A DNA stretch of 64,000 bases from Achatina immaculata. Taxonomy: Eukaryota; Mollusca; Gastropoda; Stylommatophora; Achatinidae. A program made the translations under genes and the position numbers. The notes below the pieces were generated by a model, which did not search any database, was not told the DNA's origin, and saw only the letters and a program-made list of their open reading frames with translations. This document shows positions 34,401 through 44,959 of the stretch, one piece after another; position 1 is the stretch's first letter; each line of letters begins with the position of its first letter. The DNA lies in assembly GCA_009760885.1 (NCBI GenBank), contig CM019701.1:14294282-14358281 (forward strand), given 5' to 3'.

Positions 34401-37400
34401 ATGACGTTTAATGTGTCCAAAATATTTAAGTTTTCTCTCTTTAATCCTCTTCACTAGCCAGCCTTCTTCAATATTAAGCTCTTGTAGTATAGATATATTT
34501 GTTCTTTTTTGTGTCCACGATATTTGGAGAACTCTTCTGTAGCATTTACATTCAAAGGCATTTATGTGTTTCTCAGCTGTTTTGTTAAGTGTCCAGGTCT
34601 CACAGGCATATGTTGCTATGGGAAAGATGCATGCCCTTAAAAATCTTATTTTTGTGGTTCTGTCTGCTCCTCTCCACAGATTCTTTATTTGTTTTACTTT
34701 CTGAAGAGCAATAGATGTCCTCCTTTTAATTTCCCTCATTGTATCTCCATTATTAGTTAGTAGTGATCCAAGATATTCAAACATGAGATAATGATGGAAA
34801 AAAAATGTAAACTGATGAACTTAAATGATTTTGTATGCTGTGTGTGTTTATGGGTTGACTGATTATATAACATTATTACCTGGGACACTACTACAACAGC
34901 CACTATTACAATGTAGAAGGAACCTAATTAAATCCACAAGAAAAGGATAGTCATAATTCATTGAACATAAGCAGGAAAGTGAGGACTTGAAAACATCACA
35001 CTAACATTAAAGATAAATGTGAAGTGAATGAATGAATGGATGAATGATCTTTATTTTTAAAGGGTAAAGAATTGGGCACGCAGGCTCATCTTACACTCTG
35101 TCCTTCACCACTCCATCTTTCATTCTTCCCACACACTCAAATTAATGTAAGTATACAAATTATATGATGAAAAACATATCAAAAGAGTGTAAACACAATC
35201 TGGAAAGGCAGAGGAAGGCCAAGAGAAAAAAAAAATCATGGACAATCTGACATGATGGCACAATAAAAATTAATCATCTGAGTTGATGGAAAATACCAAG
35301 GAGTGAGATCTAATCTTATCTTATATCTTATATCCTTCCCGTGCCGTTAAACGTCACATAGGGCTCGCAAAGTAGTTCGCCAATTTTTCCTGTCTTCGGC
35401 GAGTCTTTCAAACTCATCAAGGGATTTTATGCCTGTTAATTTGGCCTCTCTTAACAATGTCCTCTTCAGAGTTTCACGCGGTCTGCCTCTTTTTCTTTGG
35501 CCTGTTGTGTTCCACTTGATAGCTTGTTTTGGGATTCTCTGATCATTTCTTCTCATCAAGTGACCAACATATGCCCATCTCCTTTTCCTGATCACTCATG
35601 AGACTGGTTGTTGTTCAGTCGAGATCTAATGGGAAGCAAGATAACAAATGCCTACCAGTATGGCAACTGCAACTAATAATGACTATTACAATTCTTACTA
35701 CTACAGCAATTGCAATTAATAAAAAAAAAATTACATACTTCTCAGATGACAAGTATTTCTTGTAAGTGTCTGTGAAGTGTTCCATGGAAGGGTTGCTGTA
35801 TGCCCATAGCTTCTTCTCTGCTTTTGTACATGATCCGTGAACTAATCATAGCCAGGATGAGAGAAATAAAAGATAGAAAACAAAGCATAAAAATGATTGG
35901 AAACAAATTTTTTAGGTAAACACAGTTTACTTAAGTCATATATCCTTGCTTTCCTTTATCTTTCCTCTTGTACCATGAAGTGCCGAGGGAAGATCTGGGA
36001 AATATGAGTGGGATTGGTGAAATTCATGCCATAATTCACAAGAGTTTCTTTAACACCATCTAGTCATCTTGCCAGGGTATTCCTCTTGATCCGCGTCCTG
36101 TAATTCTAAGGCTGAAGGCCCTCGTGGCAGCTCGTATATGCGTCATTCTCATTAAGTGGCTTGACCACTTGATTCTTTGCTTCTCTATGTAGTGTAGGCA
36201 TGGTATAGTTCCTACCAGTTGCCGTCAACTTTTAACTAATCCCTCTTGGTGGCGTCTGCTTCTTTTCTTTGCATCTCATTTCTCATGTAGATATTTTATT
36301 TCGCTGTTTCTTGGTTAGTGCCCATGTTTGGCATTGGTAACACAACGTTGGTATAAATATGCTATTAATTAGTTGTATCTTGGTTTTGAGTTGTATGTGG
36401 CGATGGAAAATTGGTTGGGATATCTGTATGTAAACTGATATATTCTTAACATTTTTTTTTTCAGAGTTTGATTTTGACATTCATCAAACTCTTTCTTGCC
36501 GTGTCCAACTTTCTGTACTTAGTGTTTAAAAGACCCTATAAGCTGTCGTTGCGTTCGTAACTGAGACAGAGAGGAGGATAAAGAATGTATGTGTATATAA
36601 TAAAAGGTGAAATCTCCCTTTTCCATGTCATTAAAGGCATAACGGGGGATACAGTGTTAGACTTGTACAAGGTATTTCCAAGAACATCGGCATATGAAAG
36701 TCTGATCTAGTCAGTATCACGCTTGACCGCATTTACTTTACCAGATTTCTCTGGTACCAATTTTTTTTAGGCCATGTGAATTTCAGGTATGTGTAAAATA
36801 AAATTAAAAAAAAAATTTTAACCTCAAAAACGAAGAAGCCCACTTTACAACTATCAAAGGACAGAAGTAATGATAAAATCATATTTGTACTTAAAATTAT
36901 ACAACATTCTTTGTTCAAGAACTGCCACTCATGAAAAATCACCGAGACATTTCAGTGTCAAGATCATAGATAAATAATAAATTTTTCTCTGAAACTGGAA
37001 TTGTAAAATGTATTAAAAACAGTTACAAAGTATATATTCTACAATAAAAGAAGCAAAAACAAACAAACAAAACCCCACATTGACACTCCATAGTCATAAG
37101 CCAACATTATATTAACCACTTAAATACTTTGGACACATTAAACGTCATGATAATCTAGAGAAGACCGTCTTGGAATGGTACATAATGGGAAAAAAAAAGA
37201 GAGGAAGACCAAGGCGAAGATGGCTGCAAGACATCGTTGATGATCTGCGAATGGACGCATCAGCAGCAGGGCATCTTGCCCACAACCGAGAGGCCTACAG
37301 GAGAGCTGTTAGGGAGGCAAAGTTCCTCAAGGGACATGGATATGACTGACTGGTTAAAACCACCATAAATATTTTTCCAGACCTAAAAGTCTTCATAACA

Positions 37401-38026
37401 AAACCTGTCATGTTTTTACTTCCGTTGTAAAAAAAACTGTGTTATTAATTTCTACGATTTTTGCATGCCTACACAGTGAGACCTGACCATGGTGACAAAA
37501 TCTGAGACTGGCGTGGGGAAACAGAACTGTGGACTTAATTCATATGACATGCCTTCAAATGTGTACGATGCAGCACTTAAACACAGGAGAAGTTGTACAG
37601 TTTTAATGAAGTACAGTCCCCAGGTTATGAATGTCTGACTTACGTGCAATCCATACATATGGATGACTCCCCCTTCACATAAAGCCTATTATATTAAAAA
37701 TTCGAATTGAGTGCAGTGATTCGTAAACCAAATGGGCTCTGCTATTTGGAGCGCATCAAAACACTGTGCGTCTACAGTAGATAACTGTTCCTACGTACAA
37801 ACGCAACTTGGGGGAAACTGTACAATCCACAGTTACGTGGCTGAAGTGAAATCATAAGACTTACGTGGTCACCAGAAATCCATGCGTTGTAACTGACTAG
37901 AAACGAAGAAGGGACCAACAATTCATAGAAGTAAAGCTTACCTGTACAAGTGGTCCAAAGTGACAGTCCAATCACAATGACATAGATCATGTAACTGCAC
38001 CGGTTCCTTAATGGCCTTTTCATCAT
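30932..38026 (-). CDS. Single-CUB type I membrane protein with two PPxY motifs
   Basis: Five exons, join(38026..37942, 35841..35739, 33665..33538, 31947..31804, 31404..30932). All introns are GT/AG and phases agree at each junction (1, 2, 1, 1); total 933 nt = 310 aa plus TGA. Residues 1-28 are a signal peptide (YMIYVIVIGLSLWTTCT). Residues about 33-150 form one CUB domain with the standard four cysteines (33, 67, 100, 115) and motifs CRWVI, VKLSFSKF and CVDIYD. Residues about 161-183 are a Gly/Ala-rich membrane helix, followed by basic and Cys-rich KCCKCLRKRK. The cytoplasmic tail of about 115 residues ends with PPSY (272-275) and PPKY (289-292), classical ligands of WW domains (NEDD4-family ligases, YAP, WWOX). 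YESL overlaps the first and could be an endocytic motif. The extracellular ligand is unknown. Model certainty is high, function inferred. The second Met is an alternative start. Confidence 0.88.
31804..31947 (-). CDS. CUB gene exon 4: second half of CUB domain
   Basis: 144 nt, phase 1-1, acceptor ATGTCACAG, donor TCAG/GTGGGTG. Encodes GTKLDQLCDKIP, TIYVIYRRGE and FTMTYSSIS, the C-terminal strands of a CUB fold. Confidence 0.88.
32040..32425 (+). pseudogene. LINE C 3' fragment in CUB gene intron
   Basis: Reads LRKILGIKWNEFK, aacaacctgtct, KQAIKWNTT-like and LKRTLLK.A-like remnants of family C, ending gtgatgtttaacagcatgagata. Antisense to the CUB gene. Confidence 0.75.
32455..33100 (-). pseudogene. 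LINE B-type fragment split by element R copy
   Basis: Minus strand 32748-32539 reads LEGTEISFLKIKVLYTWLTR, then TIRKRPSNFSRHV, a degenerate LINE C-terminal linker. Element R (32745-33014) inserted into this region with an 11-bp duplication. Confidence 0.5.
32745..33014 (+). mobile_element. Element R, 5'-truncated copy (270 bp)
   Basis: Flanked by attatccaagt (32734-32744 and 33015-33025). Runs from ttccggtgagaaagtccaac through aagaatacaggttcaagccc and gaccacgggacctat to a (GAA)n end. Matches the 3' part of the 1.33-kb copy at 54012-55341. Confidence 0.9.
33538..33665 (-). CDS. CUB gene exon 3: core of CUB domain
   Basis: 128 nt, acceptor ACCATTTCAG, donor GATG/GTAAGTG, entering in phase 2 and leaving in phase 1. 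Encodes GERCRWVIIASDEEDYVKLS, FSKFALKN and CVDIYD. Confidence 0.88.
34193..34778 (-). mobile_element. LINE A 3' copy in CUB gene intron
   Basis: 586 bp with 11-bp flanking repeats aaacatgagat (34182-34192 and 34779-34789). Open for about 190 codons (EYLGSLLTNNGDTMREIKRR to the C-terminus), closely like the 8099-8701 copy and truncated within about 15 bp of the same 5' point. Same orientation as the CUB gene. Confidence 0.92.
35325..35625 (-). pseudogene. LINE C 3' fragment in CUB gene intron
   Basis: Minus strand reads MIRKRRWAYVGHLMRRNDQR, KQAIKWNTTGQRKRGRPRET and FERLAEDRKNWRTTLRALCD, ending at a repeated ataagat tail (plus strand atcttatcttatatcttatat). Confidence 0.85.
35739..35841 (-). 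CDS. CUB gene exon 2: start of CUB domain
   Basis: 103 nt, acceptor GGCTATGATTAG, donor GAGAA/GTATGTA, phase 1 in and 2 out. Encodes HGSCTKAEKKLWAYSNPSME and FTDTYKKYLSSE. Confidence 0.85.
35950..36500 (-). pseudogene. LINE family F C-terminal fragment
   Basis: Minus strand reads LKTKIQLINSIFIPTLCYQC and QTWALTKKQRNKI, then in other frames NQVVKPL, RARWLDGVKE-like and IFPRHF remnants: the post-RT linker of another LINE family. Confidence 0.6.
36620..36770 (-). repeat. SINE body fragment in CUB gene intron 1
   Basis: Reversed SINE body: catgtcattaaaggcataac, gtctgatctagtcagtatcacgcttgaccgc, ttaccagatttctctggtacc. No tRNA-like head is visible. Confidence 0.7.
37119..37352 (+). pseudogene. LINE A 3' end in CUB gene intron 1
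   Basis: Reads KYFGHIKRHDNLEKTVLE..., GRPRRRWLQDIVDDLRMDAS and ends ggacatggatatgactgactgg, the tgac-type tail. Antisense to the gene. Confidence 0.85.
37942..38026 (-). CDS. CUB gene exon 1: signal peptide
   Basis: 85 nt from ATG at 38026 to donor ACAG/GTAAGCT. Two consecutive Met codons open it; I used the first. The product is basic (KRPLRNR) then hydrophobic, a clear secretory signal. Confidence 0.85.
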
Positions 38027-38394
38027 GGCGGAGATTCCATGAAAATATTTCCTATGCTACCACCATTAGGCGCACTGAGACAAGAAAAATGGGACACTCA
38101 GTGGGACACTTCTGTCACGTGGGCTTGTTCAGAGAATTCTTAATCCAAGTACACTTCCAAAATGTTGCTAATTGTAACAGATCTGTGAAATATGGATGAA
38201 CGTTCTTAAATGCTGTAGGTAACTGCTTAACAATGTTACATGTTTGACCACAATATTTTTGTTCCTGCCTGCTGAAAGCGTATTTTAAGAAATGCGAGTC
38301 TTGTAGAAAAACGAAACGCTTTACGGCGAAGAATAAAACAAGAAACTATACATAAATAAACGGGGGGCATATTTGGTTAATACAACATTCTATC
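38027..38394. other. Putative promoter/5' UTR region of the CUB gene
   Basis: Immediately upstream of the start codon on the minus strand. No TATA box or clear initiator recognised. Confidence 0.35.
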
Positions 38395-38640
38395 TACTTG
38401 TACATAACTTAGACCACACAATAATTCGTGTATGCCTATACAACTATAAACGAAGCCACTGCAGTAAAGCTGTGATACCAAATTGTACCTTCCTACTTTT
38501 TTTCTAGTTTATACATTACTTAGATCACACATGATAATTCATGTATAAATATATAACTATAAACGAAGCCACTGGAGTAAAGCTGTGATACCAAAATGTA
38601 CCTTCCTACTTTTTTTCTAGTTTCTACATTACTTAGACCA
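38395..38640. repeat. ~120-bp direct duplication, two copies
   Basis: cataacttagaccacaca ... aactataaacgaagccactg ... agtaaagctgtgataccaaa ... tgtaccttcctactttttttctagttt occurs twice with few changes, plus a partial third start. Confidence 0.85.
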
Positions 38641-38654
38641 GGCTTGTGCACGAT

Positions 38655-38780
38655 GTCTGTGTGGAGAAGTGGTTAGTGAATGCATGTTCTTGGGAGAGGT
38701 TGGCAGTTCGCCCTCCAGTTGAGTGCCTGGATCTGTGGCAATGCGTACCTGCCTCCCTCTGGAACCGCAAAAGAAGAAGT
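38655..38780 (+). repeat. Possible tRNA-derived SINE head
   Basis: tctgtgtggagaagtggttag (box A-like) and ggttggcagttcgccctcc (box B-like), then a short body. Confidence 0.4.
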
Positions 38781-39645
38781 AACCACGAGCAATGCTGACC
38801 ACAGCGCCCTCTAGTGTGCCCATAGATCAACGGATTTAAGACCATATCCTCTGTATATCTATCCCTAGTAGTTAACATGACAGTTAATTTACGAGTAGAT
38901 ACAAGGCTGTGTTCTCCACGGTGCTGAAAATAGGAGCGATGATGATAGAGATAATGGGCTTTTTTTTGTTTACGGCATTGATTCCCAGGTGAGCTGGCCT
39001 TGATGTGGTAAAAGAGAACGGTTTTCTACAGAATCTCGTGAGCGTAGGTTTCTCCTGGTTGGTACATTTATTAGCAAGTTGGAAACAACGATCAAAGCGC
39101 TGCAGCAAAGTGCAAGCAGTTTTTTTATTATCCCGTGGACGGGTCGTAGATCGCTCGTCCTACTGGGGTCCAGGATCCGACTGACAGCTTTTTTTTTGCT
39201 ATTTTACATTCTCTCGCTTTTAAAATACTTTGTATACAGTTGTTGTTGTTGTTTTTTTTTCTATGTGAATCATGCATACTTTTGTCAAACATTCTTCTAT
39301 TAAGGCAGTTCTATTTTCTAGTCGATCCAGCTGCAATAATGTTAAAACTATGTAAAACAAAAGTAGGAACAGCTTCAACAATTAACGAGCACGCATCTGA
39401 AATATTTCAGTTTATACCTTAATAATACAAACACACAACGAACAAATAAATGTTTTTATTCTTCCAATACTCCAAAGTTTTGTGTATATTTGTATATTTA
39501 GTTTTATATACGTATAGGCCAACTCATACCCAAAAACTGTTCTACTGAAAAAAAAAAATGACTTTCTGAAACAGTGACATCGCAGAATATCGACTAGCAG
39601 GGGCCAGTAAACTGGAAGACTCCGCACACGGCTGTCAGTGCATTA
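38781..39645. other. No feature recognised
   Basis: Contains (GTT)n/poly-T at 39240-39260. No supportable exon. Confidence 0.4.
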
Positions 39646-39882
39646 AGGAACAAATATATGTTCACGTCACTTATGTTCATGGGAAATGAAGAGAACAAAT
39701 ATATGTTCACGTCACTTATGTTCATGGGAAATGAAGAGAACAAATATATGTTCACGTCACTTATGTTCATGGGAAATGAAGAGAACAAATATATGTTCAC
39801 GTCACTTATGTTCATGGGAAATGAAGAGAACAAATATATGTTCACGTCACTTATGTTCATGGGAAATGAAGAGAACAAATAT
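39646..39882. repeat. Perfect 45-bp tandem repeat, five units
   Basis: The unit is gaacaaatatatgttcacgt + cacttatgttcatgggaaat + gaaga. All five copies look identical. Unit length is a multiple of three, so a 15-residue repeat is open on both strands. Confidence 0.95.
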
Positions 39883-40172
39883 GCAAGTATTCGGATAACT
39901 CAAGTGCAATGTGAACTTCTCAAAGAAATAAGAATGGGGAAAATTAAATACTTTGGCCATATCAACAGATATAAGAATGTACTGAAGACCGTACGGGAAA
40001 GATAGAAGGAAAAAGAGCTAGAGACAGACAGAGACGTAGATGGGGATATATATATATATATAAAAGAGTGGGCGGGATACAGCCTGGGAGAGTGCACCAT
40101 CAAGGCGAGGGAGAGAAGGAAGCTGGATATTCATTACCGCCAACCTTCGTGCCGAAGACGGCACATGATGAT
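39880..40172 (+). pseudogene. LINE family H C-terminal fragment
   Basis: Continues from the 45-bp array as MGKIKYFGHINRYKNVLKTV, then after a stop 'rqrrrwgy'-like, 'gysl.ectik' and 'NLRAEDGT' remnants, ending in (atg)n at about 40166. Interrupted by a short (TA)n at about 40048-40061. Confidence 0.65.
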
Positions 40173-41195
40173 GATGAAAAAGTGACACTGTGCGTATGAA
40201 CTCGGGTTCATAACGGGGTAGGGGGCTGCCGCGGTTTCCTCATGGCAGTAACGTTTTCACTGATAGTATTGGCACACCGATAACTGATGAATAAATAACA
40301 CGAAATTGGGGTGGGGGTGAGGTGTAAGAGTAATGATGTTTTGATCTAAATGTATGCAGCAAATCAGGACAGAGGGAAATTAACCCCCATCTACTTCATT
40401 ACTTTAGATCCCTGAAGGAGGAAGTCACATCTTAAATTTTAAATCTGGCTGCAGAAGTGCAACTGGTTCAGTATCAGAGATTGTTTTAGGAAAATAAAAA
40501 TACCTTCGTACATTAAGCATTTCCAATCGTCGTCGTTGTTACATTTCGTCAATGACCGTCCATTTGAATCTTCTGGCAGATGAGAGCTGAGGTGGAGGTT
40601 TTAGAGATTTTCGAAGTATTTGCCATGTCATTCGGGAAGCGTGGTCTGCTCGCTTTCTGTAATTCGCAAGATCCACTACCTGAAGATATTTTCAGTCTCG
40701 AATGTAATAGCCAAACTTCAGTATTTCAAAAGTCTGATAGAAGGGAGCATTGCGTTTTCCAGTTTTTAGATTGTCAAGTTGACAGATCTTTGTAACACTG
40801 ACTTTGCTGTCATTTTATCCTGCGCGTACCTAATATTAGGTTCGTGCACCCTATTAATACTAGGTTCGTGCACCCTATTAATACTGTCTTGTCAAAATGA
40901 ATTTTGAGCTACGAAGTTTCACGTACACTGTGCTGACAGGTCACACGGGTCGACGGGTACCTGGGTTTCCGCCATTCTCAAAACGTCTACTTCCTGAGCA
41001 TTATACAGCCAATACAATCTGGCAATGACTTCTGGCTTATACTAAACGCCGACATTCAAATATTCATGACTTCAAATCACTGAATTAAACATAACTGACG
41101 TCACGAAGAGGGACTGCCTTACTCTGGGGGTCAATAAAAATGGTGTAGGGGTAAGTAAAAATGGGTAACATTTGCATACTCCAGACACCAAAAGA
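40173..41195. other. Mostly unassigned; small 25-bp repeat
   Basis: At 40828-40885, aatactaggttcgtgcaccctatt repeats about 2.3 times. Otherwise no feature. Confidence 0.5.
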
Positions 41196-41427
41196 GCAAT
41201 CAGTCAGTCATTTGCATGTTCCTTGCGGAACTTTACCTCTCTAACAGTTCTCTTATATGCCTCTCGGTTGTAAGCAAGATGCCCTGCTGACGATGCGTCC
41301 ATTCGCAGATCATCAACAATGTCTTCCAGCCATCTTCGCCATGGTCTTCCTCTCTTTCTTTTTCCCACTATGTGCCCTTCCAAGACTGTCTTCTCTAAAT
41401 TCTCATGACGTTTAATGTGTCCAAAAA
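41196..41427 (-). pseudogene. LINE A 3' end
   Basis: Minus strand reads FGHIKRHENLEKTVLEGHIV, GKRKRGRPWRRWLEDIVDDL and MDASSAGHLAYNREAYKRTV, ending with gactgactg-type tail (plus strand cagtcagtc). Confidence 0.88.
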
Positions 41428-41551
41428 CGGCAATACTGATGTAAAATTTAATTTCCGATTCGTCTTTTTTTTTTCCTTCTCCAAAAACTGGACTAGTTTT
41501 TAAAATTAATACATTCTTTTTTAAACCATGACAGGTTAATTTCTTTCCGCA

Positions 41552-41555
<4 letters not shown>

Positions 41556-41590
<35 letters not shown>

Positions 41591-41592
41591 AC
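41556..41592. repeat. (CAA)n microsatellite
   Basis: About 12 uninterrupted caa units. Confidence 0.9.
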
Positions 41593-42304
41593 GAAAGTTA
41601 CAGTAAGTTTTATTGTTCTGTTATACTACCCCCTCCCCTCCTCGGTTAAATAGCACTCGTGTCTAATTTATCATACAATAAGAAGGTCTTTTAACACAAA
41701 AGGATGGCTCCCTACTGTGTTCATTTGTCAAACACGTGGTCCTTATTGTCTCTTTTCTTCACTAAAGACTGCTATTCTCACCGTGTTCGTCATTTTATGT
41801 CTCAGTTTAGACCTATCTCACAGCCTCTTTCCTGCTAGCTATACAATATCTGGCATCACACTAACATAACAGAAATAACGACTGGACGATTATACGGAGA
41901 TCTTCAGCCTTCTCAAATGAGATCAAGCAACAGTAATATCAAAAATGGACTGCATAATTATAAAAATATATTTTAACCTGTGCAAAATAAGCACAGATAA
42001 CTAAAAAAAATTTTTTTTAATTCGAACTGTCAGCAGAAACTGCAGTAAGAGTAATAACAAATAACAGAATGGGTAACATCTTCAAAACTGTTTTCAAATA
42101 TTGTCTTACCACACAGAAGGCCTTGCTTGTGACAAACAGACTGCCATTTAGTGGCAACTCTGTAAACCAAGTGTTGTAGTTTCGCCCACGATTAAACAGA
42201 CTGCCGGAACCATCAGTTTTCAGAAAATATGTATTCTTGGCAGCGTTTAGGATGTCGTTATGTTTTCGTCGCTCTTGTTTGCTCTGCAAGGATGGAGAGA
42301 TTAA
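41593..42304. other. No firm feature; peptide-like frame on minus strand
   Basis: A 90-codon minus frame (42289-42017) ends MLPILLFVITLTAVSADSSN, signal-peptide-like, but with no matching donor site. Confidence 0.3.
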
Positions 42305-43890
42305 CGCGTCTCGATTTCTTGTGTTCTTGGCTCCTGGTGGACGATGTCTTGTGTTCTTGGCTCCTGGTGGACGAAGTCTTGTGTTCTTGGCTCTTGGTGG
42401 ACGATTTCTTGTGTTATTGGCTCCTGGTGGACGATGTCTTGTGTTATTGGCTCCTGGTGGACGATGTCTTGTGTTCTTGGCTCCTGGTGGACGATGTCTT
42501 GTGTTCTTGGCTCATGGTGGACGATGTCTTGTGTTCTTGGCTCATGGTGGACGATGTCTTGTGTTCTTGGCTCCTGGTGGACGATGTCTTGTGTTCCTGG
42601 CTACTGATGGACGATGTCTTGTGTTCTAGGCTCCTGGTTGACGGCTTCTTGTGTTCTTGGCTCCTGGTGGACGATTTCTTGTGTTCTTGGCTCCTGGTGG
42701 ACGATTTATTGTGTTCTTGGCTCCTGGTGGACGATGTCTTGTGTTCTTGGCTCCTGGTGGACGATGTCTTGTGTTCTTGGCTCCTGGTGGACGATTTCTT
42801 GTGGTCTAGGCTCCTGGTGGACGATTTATTGTGGTCTAGGCTCCTGGTGGACGATTTATTGTGTTCTTGGCTCCTGGTGGACGATTTCTTGTGTTCTTGG
42901 CTCTTGGTGGACGATTTCTTGTGTTATTGGCTCCTGGTGGACGATGTCTTGTGTTATTGGCTCCTGGTGGACGATTTCTTGTGTTCTTGGCTTCTGGTGG
43001 ACGATGTCTTGTGTTCTTGGCTCATGGTGGACGATGTCTTGTGTTCTTGGCTCATGGTGGACGATGTCTTGTGTTCTTGGCTCCTGGTGGACGATGTCTT
43101 GTGTTCCTGGCTACTGATGGACGATGTCTTGTGTTCTAGGCTCCTGGTTGACGGCTTCTTGTGTTCTTGGCTCCTGGTGGACGATTTCTTGTGTTCTTGG
43201 CTCCTGGTGGACGATTTATTGTGTTCTTGGCTCCTGGTGGACGATGTCTTGTGTTCTTGGCTCCTGGTGGACGATGTCTTGTGTTCTTGGCTCCTGGTGG
43301 ACGATTTCTTGTGGTCTAGGCTCCTGGTGGACGATTTATTGTGGTCTAGGCTCCTGGTGGACGATTTATTGTGTTCTTGGCTCCTGGTGGACGATGTCTT
43401 GTGTTCTAGGCTCCTAGTGGACGATTTCTTGTGTTCTTGGCTCCTGGTGGACGATGTCTTATGTTCTAGGCTCCTGGTGGACGATTTCTTGTGTTCTTGG
43501 CTCCTGGTGGACGATTTCTTGTGTTCTAGGCTCCTGGTTGACGGCTTCTTGTGTTCTTGGCTCTTGGTGGACGATTTCTTGTGTTCTTGGCTCCTGGTGG
43601 ACGATGTTTTGTGTTCTTGGCTCCTGGTGGACGATGTCTTGTGTTCTTGGCTCCTGGTGGACTATGTCTTGTGTTATTGGCTCCTGGTGGACGATTTCTT
43701 GTGTTCTAGGCTCCTGGTGGACGATTTATTGTGTTCTTGGCTCCTGGTTGACGGCTTCTTGTGTTCTAGGCTCCTGGTGGACGATGTCTTGTGTTCTAGG
43801 ATCCTGGTGGACGATTTCGTGTGTTCTTGGCTCCTGGTGGACGATTTCTTGTGTTCTAGGCTCCTGGTGGACGATTTCTTGTGTTTTGGG
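42305..43890. repeat. 30-bp minisatellite, ~52 units, with 510-bp higher-order duplication
   Basis: The unit is gtgttcttggctcctggtgg + acgatgtctt. A run of 17 marked units (42391-42900) is repeated at 42901-43410 with two differences that I noticed (around 42965 and 42993). All three plus frames are open (longest 579 codons) because the unit has no stops. Diverged units of the same repeat occur at 44745-44895, beyond the candidate LTR. Confidence 0.95.
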
Positions 43891-43915
43891 GGCCTGACGG
43901 GCGCCCCACCCTCCT

Positions 43916-44640
43916 TGGTATATTGTAGGCTAAATGTGCTTAAATCCTCAAGCATTCAATCAGTATAACAATACATTGACATTCACTACAAATCATCAAG
44001 TCTGGAATTACAGGACACGGCATTTAATCTCACTATACGCCACAACAGCACATACAACTGACACTGACATCAACATGACATCAAGACAGGTGTCACTATA
44101 ATGTACGAACACTTGCATGAAAAGTATTAATTAATGCAATGCAGAATACTTCAACAATCATCAATAATATAAAAGCAATTGGATGAACAATATTAATGCA
44201 GTGCAAGGTAATTAAGCATAGTATCATACGATAACATCTCATGTTGCGTACTGAAAATCTAATGGACTTGAGGTTCCGTGCTAGACTACGGTTCTAATGT
44301 GCAATGGCACTTACTCCACGCAGCTATCGCTGCCATGACACACCTCCATATGACGGTGCTTCTGCAGTGCACGATCAGTCTACATGAAAAGCATAATAAA
44401 CGAATCATACATGTTGCCCATTCAAACCACACCCGAAATAATACACAGAATTTCCATATCGATACGTAAATACAAGAATCTTACATCACAGATTAATTCA
44501 CAATTACATAAACTACACCACATGAGGTGGGTTCGGCAGAATATACTAAACACGCGCAATAATATAAACACAACGAAGACATTACATCGCCAGGCCATGT
44601 CTCCGATCTAATCTGACGCAGGTCAATGTTTCAATATACA
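43916..44640 (-). mobile_element. Candidate LTR (725 bp), minus orientation
   Basis: Bounded on the minus strand by TGTATATTG and CAATATACCA, which are near-perfect inverted termini with TG...CA ends. Directly before its 5' end (44641-44662) is a G-rich tract that could serve as polypurine tract. Seven bases after its 3' end is TGGGGCGCCCGTCAGG, loosely like a tRNA primer-binding site. I found no second LTR and no target-site duplication, so this is a hypothesis. Confidence 0.4.
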
Positions 44641-44959
44641 TTGCCGCCCCCCCCCCCCCGAAACCAACTACCAAATCACGTGGACGATTACGCCTCGGTT
44701 CAAGGTCGTATGCCCGTCGACCCAAACGCGTAACGTCCACACTTGTGTTATGGATTCCTGGCGGGCGATTCCTCGTGTTCTTGGCTCCTGACGGGCGTTT
44801 CCTTGTGTCTTTGGCTCCTAGTGGGCGATTCTTTGTGCCCTTGGCTCCAGGTGGGCGATTCCTTGTGTTCTTGGCTTCTGGTGGACGCCAGTTAACCATT
44901 TGATTATGTTTTGTTGTTGTTGTTGTTGTTCGGCTACCTACCGTTGACATGTTTCTCAA
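44641..44959 (-). other. G-tract and five diverged 30-bp units beside the LTR
   Basis: The minus frame reads RPPEAKNTRNRPPGAKGT and similar repeats, then DVTRLGRRAYDLEPRRNRPR before the G tract. The DNA units (cgcccgtcaggagccaagaa) are homologous to the 30-bp array at 42305-43890 but much more diverged. Possibly the 3' end of a retroelement ORF; not provable here. Confidence 0.4.

Noticed and set aside
42017..42289. Secreted small peptide gene on the minus strand (MLPILLFVITLTAVSADSSN)
   Set aside because: The stop follows at once, there is no good GT donor to extend it, and the upstream part of the frame has no features. A chance hydrophobic stretch is likelier.
42229..43968. 579-codon plus-strand frame with 10-residue repeats
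   Set aside because: All three plus frames of the 30-bp array are open and equally repetitive. This is satellite DNA and no frame shows selection.
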